In this document: positions 1 to 8,800 of the stretch, piece by piece | Layout: each line of letters begins with the position of its first letter | Position numbering within the stretch: position 1 is the first letter of the stretch | Source of the DNA: UBA10649 sp963700255 | GTDB lineage: Bacteria > Actinomycetota > Actinomycetes > S36-B12 | NCBI GenBank assembly: GCA_963700255.1 | Contig: CAVOWW010000027.1 | Span: forward strand, 1 to 16,316 | Direction: 5' to 3' | Length of the DNA stretch: 16,316 bases | Notes under the pieces: generated by a model | The model's input: only the letters and a program-made list of their open reading frames with translations | Database searches by the model: none | Told to the model about the DNA's origin: nothing | Program-made: the position numbers and the translations under genes

Positions 1-1553
1 AGTCCTGCCGTCGGCGGGTAGAGCGAGTACGACGGGAAGTTGCCGAACAGCGTCTCGCTGGTGCCGTCGGCCGGCTCCGTGACGGCCTGCACGAGCAGGT
101 CACCACCGACGAACGCGCCCTTCCACGATGCGCCCTTGCCGCCGAAGATCTCCTCGCGGTCGCCGCGCGAGCGCGGCGCGTTGATGCCGATCTTGAACGC
201 CTGGAGCTCCTCGGCGACCCGGTGGGCGAGGGAGGAGTCGTCCGTCGCGACGGAGGCGACCAGCGAACCGTTGGACGCGTTCATCGCGGCGATGAACTCC
301 GACTCGGAGTCCACGACGACGATCGAGTCGAGCGGCCCGAACGGCTCCTTGTGGTGGAGGTCCCAGGACGTCGGCGGCTGGAGGATGCAGGCCGGCGCGA
401 CGTAGGCCGAGGTGTCCTGGCCGTCGAGGAACCGGCCCTCATGCACCTGGCGGTGGACCAGCGGGATGCCGCCGGAGCGCACGCCCTGGTCGAAGGCCGA
501 GTGCAGCTCGAAGGCCTTGTCGGCGCTGATCACCGGCCCGAAGTCCAGCTCCGGGAACGGATCCGCGGGGTGCTCCACCGCGAGCGGGTGGCCGAACTTC
601 AGGCTCGCCACGACGGGCAGGTACATCTGCAGGAACTCCGCGAACATGGCGCGCTGCACGACGTACCGGGGGTAGGCGGTGCAGCGCTGCTTGCCGTACT
701 CGAAGCCCTTCTTGACGTGGGCGCCGAGCAGGTCCCACTGGGTGAATCCCCAGATGCCCCAGGCGTTCAGGCCCTCCTGCTCGAGGAAGTGCCGGCGGCC
801 GGTGTCCGCGAGCGTCGTGGCGGCCTTGCGGCCGTTGGCACGGCCGCCGACGAACGCCAGGCAGCCGATGCCGTCGCCGCGGATCAGCACGTCGCCCAGC
901 GAGGCGCCGTGCCCGGAGACCAGAGTCACCGGCAGCCCCTCGCGGGCCATCAGCGCGTGGGCGAGGGTCAGGCAGTGGAAGCCGCCCTGGCTGGGCGTCT
1001 TCGCGATGACCGCGTTGCCCGCGAGCACCTGCACCAGCTCGGCGTGCACCTGCACGCTCATCGGGTAGTTCCACGACGCGATGTTGCTGACCGGTCCCGC
1101 GAGCGGCCGGCGGCCGGCGAGCTGCCGCTCCGCCTCGGCGAGGTACCAGTCGACGCCGTCGAGCGCGCGGTCGACGTCGGCGCAGGCCAGCCGCCACGGC
1201 TTGCCGATCTCCCACACGAGCAGCAGCGCGAGGAGGTCCCGGTGCTCGCGCATCGCCGCGACCGCTCGCCCCACCCGCTCGATGCGCTCGTCGAGTCCGA
1301 CCGACGCCCATGCGTGGTGCTGCAGCACGGCTGCATCCACGGCGGCAGCGGCCTCGTCATGGTCGATGCGCGGCGGGCCCTCGATCTCGGTCCCGTCGAC
1401 GGGGGTGCGGTGCTCGCCCGGCGCCCCGGCACGCGTCCACTCGCCGCCGATCAGGTTGCGGATGCGATCGGAGTCGAAGGCCTCCGGCGCGACCTGCATG
1501 CAGCGGCGGTACGTCTCCGCCCAGGAGGTTCCGTCCTTGAGGACAAGCGTCAT
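1..1553 (-). CDS. Aldehyde dehydrogenase family protein (C-terminus beyond window edge)
   Basis: NAD(P)-dependent oxidation of an aldehyde to a carboxylate; the substrate cannot be told from sequence. One uninterrupted frame of 517 codons runs off the left edge. Family landmarks are all present: the SWNYP segment with the catalytic Asn (about residue 162), the cofactor Lys in IAKTPS (about 185), the general-base Glu in FLEQEGLN (about 258; the usual motif is LELGGKN) and the nucleophilic Cys in GKQRCTAYPR (about 291). The ATG at 1553 is supported by AGGAG five bases upstream. It is divergent from the protease-inhibitor gene, with about 200 bp between them. The altered Glu motif (LEQEGLN) and the CLAFVGG segment in place of the usual FTGS-type turn suggest a non-classical ALDH subfamily. 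Family call is firm; substrate is unknown. Confidence 0.9.
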   Translation of the reverse strand, partial: MTLVLKDGTSWAETYRRCMQVAPEAFDSDRIRNLIGGEWTRAGAPGEHRTPVDGTEIEGPPRIDHDEAAAAVDAAVLQHHAWASVGLDERIERVGRAVAAMREHRDLLALLLVWEIGKPWRLACADVDRALDGVDWYLAEAERQLAGRRPLAGPVSNIASWNYPMSVQVHAELVQVLAGNAVIAKTPSQGGFHCLTLAHALMAREGLPVTLVSGHGASLGDVLIRGDGIGCLAFVGGRANGRKAATTLADTGRRHFLEQEGLNAWGIWGFTQWDLLGAHVKKGFEYGKQRCTAYPRYVVQRAMFAEFLQMYLPVVASLKFGHPLAVEHPADPFPELDFGPVISADKAFELHSAFDQGVRSGGIPLVHRQVHEGRFLDGQDTSAYVAPACILQPPTSWDLHHKEPFGPLDSIVVVDSESEFIAAMNASNGSLVASVATDDSSLAHRVAEELQAFKIGINAPRSRGDREEIFGGKGASWKGAFVGGDLLVQAVTEPADGTSETLFGNFPSYSLYPPTAG

Positions 1554-1678
1554 GGGGACTCCTAACCTTCGGACCCGCAGGCCCCTGGCGCCGTGGCCGC
1601 CGCGTGGGTCGACCCGACTGGGTGAGCCGTCACCCTCCCATCCGAGCGGTCGGTCGGCAACACGGTTGGCGAATGTCA

Positions 1679-1697
1679 CCGCTGTCAGTGCCAGCGG
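1679..1697. repeat. Small inverted repeat in divergent intergenic region
   Basis: CCGCTG and CAGCGG form a perfect 6-bp inverted repeat around a 7-base spacer. It lies between the divergent aldehyde dehydrogenase and protease-inhibitor genes, about 50 bp upstream of the latter's predicted -10 box. It could be an operator or just a GC-rich chance repeat. No regulator gene is adjacent. Confidence 0.2.
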
Positions 1698-1744
1698 AAG
1701 CCGAGCCCTCCGTGAATCAGCCGGGCGTCCATCATCGCGCTGCG

Positions 1745-1750
1745 TATGCT
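1745..1750 (+). promoter_or_regulatory. -10 box of a probable leaderless promoter
   Basis: TATGCT matches the actinobacterial TAnnnT -10 pattern. It ends six bases before the ATG at 1757, so transcription would start at or next to the start codon. There is no properly spaced Shine-Dalgarno sequence, which agrees with a leaderless mRNA. No recognisable -35 element is seen. Confidence 0.5.
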
Positions 1751-1756
1751 CAAGGC

Positions 1757-2217
1757 ATGCTGACCCTGCGCCCGCTGCGGCTCGTTGCCCTCGTGTCCTC
1801 CCTCGCACTCGTCGCCGGCGTGGCCGTCGTGGGCGCCACCGGAGCGGCTGCCGCCAGCCCGTCCAAGAAGAACACGACCCTCATCGTGCGTGACCTGCCT
1901 GCGCAGGTGCGCCTGGTTCCGGGCGAGAAGGTGAAGATCGTCCTGCAGACGAACCTGACGACGGGCTACACCTGGAAGGCCGACGGGGGCTGCTGCACCT
2001 CTCCGGTGCCGCCATCGCCAAGGTGTCGGACGGCATCTACAAGCCGCCGGCGAACACCGGTGGCATGGTCGGCGTCCCCGGCACCACCACCTGGGTCGTG
2101 ACCGCCCTGCGCCCGGGCACGACCAGCATCCAGATCATCACCTCGCCGCCCGGCGCGGAGAACACGATGAACGACGAGACGGTCGGGGCCCTCAAGCTGA
2201 TCGTGATGCCCAAGTAG
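1757..2217 (+). CDS. Secreted chagasin-like (I42 family) cysteine protease inhibitor, frameshifted
   Basis: Predicted exported inhibitor of papain-type cysteine proteases. The N-terminus is a Sec signal peptide (hydrophobic run to about residue 33, likely cleavage after GAAAA). The mature part has the family's first loop, NLTTGYTW (consensus NPTTGYxW), then in another frame NTGGMVGVPGTTTW and ALRPGTTSIQIIT, matching the second loop and following strand of chagasins. The third loop (RPW in classical members) is weak here: SPPGAENT. One base is missing at the G5 run 1985-1989. Restoring it gives DGGLLHLSG...KVSDGIYKPP and a 153-residue protein. Upstream codons in frame (to 1604) lack signal-peptide character, so ATG 1757 was chosen. 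The HAD gene follows after 11 bases. The break may be a homopolymer sequencing error or a true mutation. Confidence 0.7.
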
Positions 2218-2228
2218 GCATCCGCCAG

Positions 2229-2831
2229 ATGACGGACGACTCCGCCCGCCTCGACCCCGCACCGGGCGCCCGCGCCCTCCTGTTCGACTGCGACGGCACC
2301 CTCGTCGACACGATGCACCTCCACCGCATCGTCTGGCACCAGCTCTTCGGGCGGTACGGCTTCGAGATCACCGACGAGTGGTGGGATGAGTACGCGAACG
2401 TCGCCCTCGGTCCGTTCGTGCGGGCTGCGGTCCCGGACGCCGACGACGCGCTGGCCGAGCAGCTCCTCGAGGAGGGAAACGCGCTCTTCCTCGATGCGCT
2501 GCACCTCCTCCAGCCGATCGAGCACGTGGTCGAGATCGCCCGCGAGCACCACGGCCTGGTGCCGATGGCGGTCGTCACCGGCGGCTTCCGCGACGTCGTG
2601 GTGCCCTCCCTCGACACGGTGGGGATCACCGGCCTGTTCGACGTGATCGTGACCGCCGACGACGTCGTCCACAGCAAGCCGGCACCCGACCTCTACCTGC
2701 GGGCCATGGAGGTCCTCGGCGTGCGCCCCGAGGAGTGCATCGTCTACGAGGACAGCGAGATCGGGATGGCCTCTGCCCGCGCTGCGGGCATCAGCGCCGT
2801 CATCGACATCCGCCGCGTAACGGCTCCGTAA
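2229..2831 (+). CDS. HAD superfamily hydrolase (beta-phosphoglucomutase-like phosphatase)
   Basis: A 200-residue haloacid-dehalogenase-like phosphatase or phosphomutase. All four HAD motifs are visible: DCDGTLVDT with nucleophile Asp20 and acid/base Asp22; the Thr of VTGG (117); Lys150 in SKPAP; and the acidic pair ED (174-175) in VYEDSEIGM. The helical cap sits between motifs I and II (about 30-95), as in subfamily IA phosphatases and beta-phosphoglucomutase relatives. The physiological substrate is unknown. The start ATG lies 11 bases after the protease-inhibitor stop and has no clear Shine-Dalgarno, so translation may be coupled to the upstream gene. The stop is three bases before the first candidate glutaminase start, so these genes are probably one operon. 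Confidence 0.87.
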   Translation: MTDDSARLDPAPGARALLFDCDGTLVDTMHLHRIVWHQLFGRYGFEITDEWWDEYANVALGPFVRAAVPDADDALAEQLLEEGNALFLDALHLLQPIEHVVEIAREHHGLVPMAVVTGGFRDVVVPSLDTVGITGLFDVIVTADDVVHSKPAPDLYLRAMEVLGVRPEECIVYEDSEIGMASARAAGISAVIDIRRVTAP

Positions 2832-2834
2832 CAG

Positions 2835-4686
2835 GTGGCTCCTAACGTGCCACAGGTGCACCGTGCCATCGGCAACCCGATCGACCGTCTCCTCGAGGAC
2901 GTGCGGCGCGAGGTGGGCGTCCTCGACGGCGGCGAGGTCGCGACCTACATCCCCGAGCTCGCCAAGGCGGATGCCTCCGTCTGCGGACTCGCCGTCGCCA
3001 CCCTCGACGGCCACCTCTACACGGCGGGCGAGCTGGTCCCCTTCACGATCCAGTCGGTCTCCAAGCCCTTCGTCTACGCCCTGGCCCTCGCGGACAGCGG
3101 GGCCGAGGCGGTGCTCGCGAAGGTCGGCGCCGAGCCGACCGGCGACCCCTTCAACACGATCAGCCTCGACGACGTGACGATCCGCGCCCACAACCCGATG
3201 GTCAACGCCGGGGCGATCGTCACCACCACCCTCGTCGGCGGTGCCACCCGCCAGGAGCAGTTCGCCCGCGTCCTCGACGGGCTGTCGGCCTTCGCGGGTC
3301 GCCCCCTCACCGTGGACGAGGAGGTCTTCGAGTCGGAGCGGGCGACGGGCGACCGGAACCGGGCCATCGCGTACCTCATGCGATCGGCGAACCTCCTCGA
3401 CGAGGATGTCGAGGAGCAGATCGACAACTACTTCCGGCAGTGCTCGATCGTGGTGACGGCCCAGGACCTCGCCGTGATGACCGCCACGCTCGCGAACGCG
3501 GGAGTGAACCCGCTCACCGGCGTCGAGGTCATCCCCCGCCACGTCGTCGCCTCCGTGCTGACGGTGATGGCGACGTGCGGGATGTACGACTACTCCGGCG
3601 AGTGGCTCTACCGCGTCGGCCTGCCGGCCAAGAGCGGGGTGAGCGGTGCCGTCGCCGCCGTCCTCCCCGGACAGCTGGGCCTGGCCGCCCACAGCCCGCG
3701 GCTGGACCCGCAGGGCAACAGCGTGCGGGGCGTGGCCGCCTGCGAGCGGATCTCGGAGCGCCTCGGACTGCACCTCCTGCTCCCCGGCGAGCGGGTTCGG
3801 TCGGGGCTGCGCCGCTCCTACCGCGCGGACACCGCACGCTCGCGTCGCCTGCGCGACCAGGGCCAGCGCGACGTGCTCGACGCGCACGGCTCGTCCATCG
3901 TCGTCTACGAGCTGGGCGGCGACGAGGCGTTCGCTGCCGTCGAGCCCCTGGTGCGGGTCGTCCTGGGCGACGACGACGCGCAGTGGGTGGTCATCGACAT
4001 GCGACGGGTGACGCGCATCGACACCGCCGCGCTCACCCTGCTCGACGGCCTCATCGCGCAGCTGGCCACCGCCGGCACCACGGTCGGGATCGTGGAGCCG
4101 CGCGCCCACACGCCGCGCGTGGCCCTGCGCGAGCTCGATCCGACCCGCCCGCGGTTCCCCGACGCGGACGCGGCCCTCGAGTGGTGCGAGACGCAACTGC
4201 TCCACGAGCACGGACTCGACAACACCCTGCCCGAGGAGATGATCCCGCTCGCCCAGCAGGACCTCCTGCTGGGACTGCCCGCCGAGATCGTGACGGCGAT
4301 CGAGGAGCGGGTCATCACCAAGGTCTTCCACGCCGGCACCGTGGTCTTCGAGGAGGGCGACGCGCCGGACGGCCTCTACTTCGTCGGGCGCCGGCCAGGT
4401 GGCGGCCGACGTCCGGCTCACCGGCCGCGGGGGCCGACGGCGCCTCAGCACGATCGCCAGCGGGTCCTCCTTCGGCGAGCTCGCCCTCGTCGACGGCCGA
4501 CCGCGGTCCACGCGCATCGTCGCCATCGAGCCCACGATCTGCTTCGTCCTGTCCCCCCAGGCCTTCGACGAGCTGTGGTCCGCGTCTCCCGATGCCTGCG
4601 CCAGCCTCGCCCTCGCGATCGCCCGCAGCCTGTCCGACCGGCTCCGGTACTCGACCGCGGACGTGGCCGCGCTGGAGCAGGCCTGA
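2835..4686 (+). CDS. glsA: Glutaminase with STAS and cyclic-nucleotide-binding domains, frameshifted near 4388
   Basis: Hydrolyses L-glutamine to glutamate and ammonia. The glutaminase domain (about residues 14-312) has the serine-nucleophile SVSK motif (74-77), HNPMVNAGAI (119-128), FESE (165-168), YFRQCSI (199-205) and GLPAKSGVSG. A STAS domain follows (about 345-455; IDMRRVTRIDTAALTLLDGL), then a cNMP-binding domain (about 480-610). Its phosphate-binding cassette FGELALVDGRPRST lies after the break and keeps Glu and Arg. One extra base in the GGG at 4386-4388 shifts the frame. Removing it gives FVGAGQVAADVR and a 616-residue protein. Glutaminase-STAS-cNMP architectures are known in actinobacteria. 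The start is GTG 2835 or, with GGTGG eight bases upstream, GTG 2847. The cNMP domain suggests control by cAMP or cGMP; a cyclase gene lies 1.2 kb downstream. Confidence 0.88.
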
Positions 4687-4724
4687 GACCGTCAGGACCG
4701 CCCGTCAGCCCGCCAGAGGCCGCC

Positions 4725-4756
4725 CGATTCGGTCATGACTGTCCATGACCGATTCG
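4725..4756 (+). terminator. Hairpin terminator after the glutaminase gene
   Basis: Two 13-base arms (4725-4737 and 4744-4756) pair at 12 of 13 positions, with one T-T mismatch, around the 6-base loop ACTGTC. It begins 39 bases after the glutaminase stop. There is no T tract, as is usual for high-GC actinobacterial terminators. Confidence 0.6.
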
Positions 4757-4759
4757 TCT

Positions 4760-4789
4760 GGATATAGCACCTTCCGCTGGGATATATCC
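4760..4789. promoter_or_regulatory. AT-rich GGATATA direct repeats, candidate operator or promoter region
   Basis: GGATATA occurs at 4760-4766 and 4780-4786, exactly 20 bases (about two helical turns) apart. The second copy extends into the perfect palindrome GGATATATCC (4780-4789). This AT-rich patch stands out in very GC-rich DNA, just upstream of a possible -10 box TAGGTT (4796-4801) for the secreted-protein gene. Spacing and position suit a regulator site; no known consensus is recognised. Confidence 0.35.
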
Positions 4790-4810
4790 GGCTGATAGGT
4801 TCGTGCGATC

Positions 4811-4828
4811 GCCGGTTCCCTCACCGGC
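4811..4828 (+). repeat. Hairpin in the predicted 5' leader of the secreted-protein gene
   Basis: GCCGGT and ACCGGC form a perfect 6-bp stem with a TCCCTC loop. It would lie in the short leader 25 bases before the ATG at 4854. The pyrimidine loop could in principle pair with the purine-rich ribosome-binding segment at 4838-4848. It does not match a riboswitch class I recognise. Confidence 0.3.
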
Positions 4829-4853
4829 GGCTCTAATGGGACGGGGACCCCCC

Positions 4854-5845
4854 ATGGCATCAACCGCACGCTCGTCGCAGCCAGCCGGCCGACGGATCCG
4901 ACGCGCGGGGCTGACCGCGGCCCTCGCGACGGTCCTGCTCGCTGGCACGTTCGGCGTGACGGCCTCGGTGGCCGTGCCCGCCGAGTCCGCCGGCCCGGGG
5001 TCGAGCATCGTCGCCAGCCACGGCGACAAGGGGTCGAAGCCGGACAAGCCCACGTACGACGAGCCGGAGTCTGACGACCCGTCACCGCAGCCGAGTCCCT
5101 CGGAGTCCTCGGACGACGACTGCGACACCTCATCGGTGGTCACCCGCGATCGCGACGACGATGACGATGACGACTGCCCGGCACCACCGCCGCCCCCGGC
5201 CCCCGTCGTGGAGGCTCCGGCCGCTCCGCCCGCTCCCGCCGCGCTCCGGCGGCTCCCCCGGCACCCAAGAGGATCGCTGTCCCGCTTGCCGCGTCGATCT
5301 TCACCGGCGAGCTGACCTGCGGCGACGTCGCCTCCCAGCAGGAGAGTGCCGAGGCTGCCGGGGTCGAGGTGCGCCGCCTCAGCAACGCCGACGGCTCCGC
5401 CTGCGAGTCCGTGCCCTACGTCCTGACCTCCGACGAGGACTCGCTCCGGTTCCTCAAGAACGGCTCGCCGTACGCCCAGTTCATCGCCACCGTCGAGTGG
5501 CGGTACGACCTCGAGCCCCCCACGAAGACGAAGACCTACGTCGACTTCGAACTGATCCCGGGCGGCTACGAGCTGACCATGCCGAACTGCCCGGCCGCGG
5601 TGAAGAAGAACGGCCTCCTGGTCGGCCTGCCCAGCCTGGACGCGCTCACGCCGGCCTCGCTGCTCGCCCTGGGCATCACCGACATGGACGGCCTGCCCGG
5701 CACCACCACCACGGCGGACAACGGGCTCGTCCAGTACGCCTGCGTCGGTTCGCGCAGCAACCGCTTCGTGAACTTCCCCGGTGACGAGCACTACCTGCTC
5801 ACCGAGCAGATCTACATCCTCGGAGACATCTTCATCCGCCGCTAG
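4854..5845 (+). CDS. Secreted Asp- and Pro/Ala-rich protein of unknown function, frameshifted near 5242
   Basis: Function not recognised. The N-terminus has a basic region (RRIRRAG) and a hydrophobic segment to about residue 45, a Sec signal peptide. The mature part starts with a low-complexity linker rich in Asp, Ser and Pro, including seven Asp in a row followed by Cys, then a Pro/Ala stretch. A globular C-terminal region of about 190 residues follows, with several Cys (ELTCGD, SACES, MPNCPA, QYACVG). One base is missing around 5240-5243, inside the Pro/Ala repeat. Restoring it gives APAAP...APKRIAVPLAAS and a 330-residue protein. ATG 4854 has a purine-rich ribosome-binding segment (GGGACGGGGAC) upstream; ATG 4836 in frame is an alternative. 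It is separated from the glutaminase by a hairpin and from the convergent cyclase by a strong hairpin. Confidence 0.65.
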
Positions 5846-5860
5846 ACCGGCAGAGCCACC

Positions 5861-5899
5861 GACTCGGCGCCCGCGGCCTTCAGGCCCGGGCGCCGAGTC
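5861..5899. terminator. Bidirectional terminator between convergent genes
   Basis: A perfect 13-bp inverted repeat (5861-5873 with 5887-5899) encloses a second 5-bp pairing, GGCCT/AGGCC (5875-5879 with 5882-5886). Together they form one long hairpin with a single bulged C at 5874. It starts 15 bases after the secreted-protein stop and covers the cyclase stop codon and its last codons, so it can serve both strands. Confidence 0.8.
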
Positions 5900-8800
5900 G
5901 TGTCAGCAGGTCGTTGGCCGAGGCCAGGTCCAGCGCGGCGTCCGCATCCCGGCCCGCGACGATGGCCAGCTCAGCGCGCGTGCGCAGCAGCAGAGCCTCC
6001 TCGTAGACCATGCCCTGGTCGCGCGCCGAGTCGAGTCCGGCGGTCACCACCTCGGCGCACTCCTCACGTCGATCGAGCCCGAGGAGCGCCGTCGCCCGCT
6101 GGTAGCACGAGCGGGCGTGCAGCGGACCCTCCTCGCCCCTCGCCGCCTCCTCGGCGGTCGCGAGGATCGCGAGCGATCGTTCGAAGTCGCCAGCCGCCGA
6201 GACGATCTCGCAGTGGACGAGGCTCGCCTCGAAGGCGGTCATCCGGGTTCCGATCGACGTGAACGCGTCGATCGCGGTGGTCACGAGCCGCTCGGCCTCG
6301 TCCAGCTCGCCACGGGCCAGGTGCACTCGTGCAAGGAGCATCTCCCCGTAGGCCGTCTCCCAGTCCATGCCGGAGGCGCGCAGCACCCGGACCGCGCCGA
6401 GCAGCACTCCTTCGGCCTCGTCCACCTCGCCGCGGCTGAGCAGCAGGTCGCCGAGGTTCAGCTCGGTCTCGGCGGCCCCGAAGGCATTGCCCGCCTCGAG
6501 GGCGATCACGCGGCTGGACCGGTACCAGTCGATGGTCTCGTCCCACCTGCCGTTGAAGTAGGCGTAACTGCCGAGGTTGGTTCGGGCGATCGACTCGCGG
6601 GCCCGGTATCCATGCTCGACGCAGATGTCGAGCGCCTCCCGGGTGTTCTCCCCGTCGACGGGGAGGCCCAGCAGCAGGTTCGCGTGATCGATGCCCATGA
6701 GCGCCTGCACCAAGGTCTCCGGATCGCCTGTCTCCCGAGCGCCCGCCGCCGCGACCGTGGCCCACCTGCGACCCTCCTTGGGCTTCTCCTGCCCCAGGCG
6801 GATCACGGCCGTCAGGTTGTCGAGGCGCACCGCGGCACGCCGGGCGTCGGCCCCGTCGACTCCCTCCAGCAGACGACGACCTCGGGTGACGACACGCAGT
6901 GCGGTGCCGTGCGCCCCAGCACGGTCGTGGACGCGTGCGCGGCGCACGAGAAGGTCGGCCTGCAGCACCGGGTCCTCCGCCGCCAGTGATGCTGCTGCGC
7001 GGTAGGCCGCAATCGACTCGGAGAGCATCCCGGCCAGCTCACGCAGCTCGCCCAGCAGAGTCCACACCTCGATCCGCTCCGACGTCGCCACGTCGAGGCC
7101 CTTCGCTGCGTCAAGGGCCAGCTCGTACTGAGCCGCAGCGTCGGCATTCGCGTAGGCACGCCGCGCTGACTCCCCGGCCATCCGCCCGTACGTCCACGTG
7201 CGCTCGTCGTCGCCTGCGCGGGAGAAGTGCAGCGACAGCGTCGGGGCGTCGGAGACGAGGTCCGCGCTGAGCCGCTCCGTGGCCAGTCCGGCAGCACGAT
7301 GCAGCCTCGCGCGCGTCTTGTACGCGAGCTCCTCGTAGGCGGCGTCCCGCACCAGGCTGTTGCGGAAGCGGAGCCGGTCCGGCCCATCGGCATCGAGGAA
7401 GTCGGAAAGCTGGGTGAGTCGGCCGGGGTCGCGCGTCAGGCCGTCAGCGCTGAGGGTCTCGCGCAGGACCTCGCGGCGGAAGCTGCGGCCGAGCACCGCC
7501 GCCGTGCGGAGGATCCGACGCTCGGTCGGCTCGAGCTGGTCGATCTGCGCGGCCATCGCGGCCTGGAGCGAGTCCGGCATCGTGCCCTGCGTGCCTGCGG
7601 TGCGCGCGACACGCGTGATCTCCTCGACGAAGAGCGGATTGCCCTCGGCCCGCTCGACGATCGCCTGCACCTCGTGGGGACGCAACGGGGCGGCCTCGGT
7701 CGCCTCGATCACGAGTCGTTCCATGACGTCGGGGGGCAGCGGGCCGAGGTCGATGGTGATGCCCGACGTCGGCAGGAAGCCGCCCTCCGTGCCCCGGCGG
7801 ACGGAGAAGACCGCCCACGGCCGGCCACGCGTGGCGCCTGCGATGCGGTCCAGCAGGTGGGCTGACGCCACGTCAGCCCAGTGGGCCTCCTCCGCGATCA
7901 GGAGGATCGCCCCGGGCACCATGCGGCCGACGAGGTCGACGAGCACGTCCGCCAGCCGGTCAGGGCGGAACTGCGGGTCGAGCGCGTCCGCCTCCGGGGT
8001 CGACGGCACCTCGACATGCGCCACGTCGGCGATCAGCGGTGACATCGGCAGGAGGTCAGGAGCCGATACGGCCAGCGACTCGAGGAGCTGGCGGCCCATG
8101 TCCTGCGGTGTCCCCCGCTCGATCCCGAGCAGCAGGCGCAGCGGATCGCGGAACACGCGGTAGGAGCTGGCCGCGCCGTAGGGCTCGGCGCGCACGGTGA
8201 GCCGGGCGACTCCCTCGAGTGACGCAGCCGCCTCCCGCACCAGGCGGGTCTTCCCCATGCCCGTAGCGCCGGTGACCGTGACGACGGCACCCTCGCCGGC
8301 GAACGCCAGGGCGAGGGCCTCGCGGACCTGCGCAAGCTCGGCATCGCGGCCGAGCAGCTGCAGCCGCCCGCCCTCGCCCTGCTCGCGAGTGCCCGACTCC
8401 TCCCCCACGGAGTAGACGAGCAGGGGCACGGCCTTGCCCTTCATCTCGAACGGGCCGGCCGGCTCGGTGGCGAACAGCGTGCGCGAGTGCTCGAGGACGA
8501 CGGGGTGCGCGTAGAGCAGGCCCGGCGCCGCCTTCGACATGATGCGCGCGGCGGTGTTCGTCGTGTCGCCCATCGCCGAGAACGCCGCTCGGGTCGGTGC
8601 ACCGAGCTCGGCGACGAAGACGTGGCCTCGGTTGCAGCCCGCCTGCACGTCCAGCGGCAGGTCCGAGTCGACGAAGTGCTTGAGGGCCCGCAGCATGCGC
8701 CCCTCGTCGTCCTCGCTCGAGTGCGGGACGCCGGATGCCAGGAAGAAGCCCGCGCCGTCGCTGCCGAGGTCGGTGGACAGCAGCGTGACACCCTCCGTCG

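Noticed and set aside
439..1311. 290-codon minus-strand frame
   Set aside because: Same strand as the aldehyde dehydrogenase but out of frame; Arg/Ala/Gly-rich with no family features.
222..1565. 447-codon frame on the plus strand
   Set aside because: Antisense to the aldehyde dehydrogenase, whose catalytic motifs are all on the other strand.
2037..4535. 832-codon open frame on the minus strand
   Set aside because: Lies antisense to the HAD and glutaminase genes; its translation is Asp/Arg/Val/His-rich as expected from the complement of GC-rich codons, and no motif is seen.
4796..4853. Riboswitch in the leader of the secreted-protein gene
   Set aside because: The leader is only about 50 bases with one simple 6-bp hairpin; I could not match it to a known riboswitch class.
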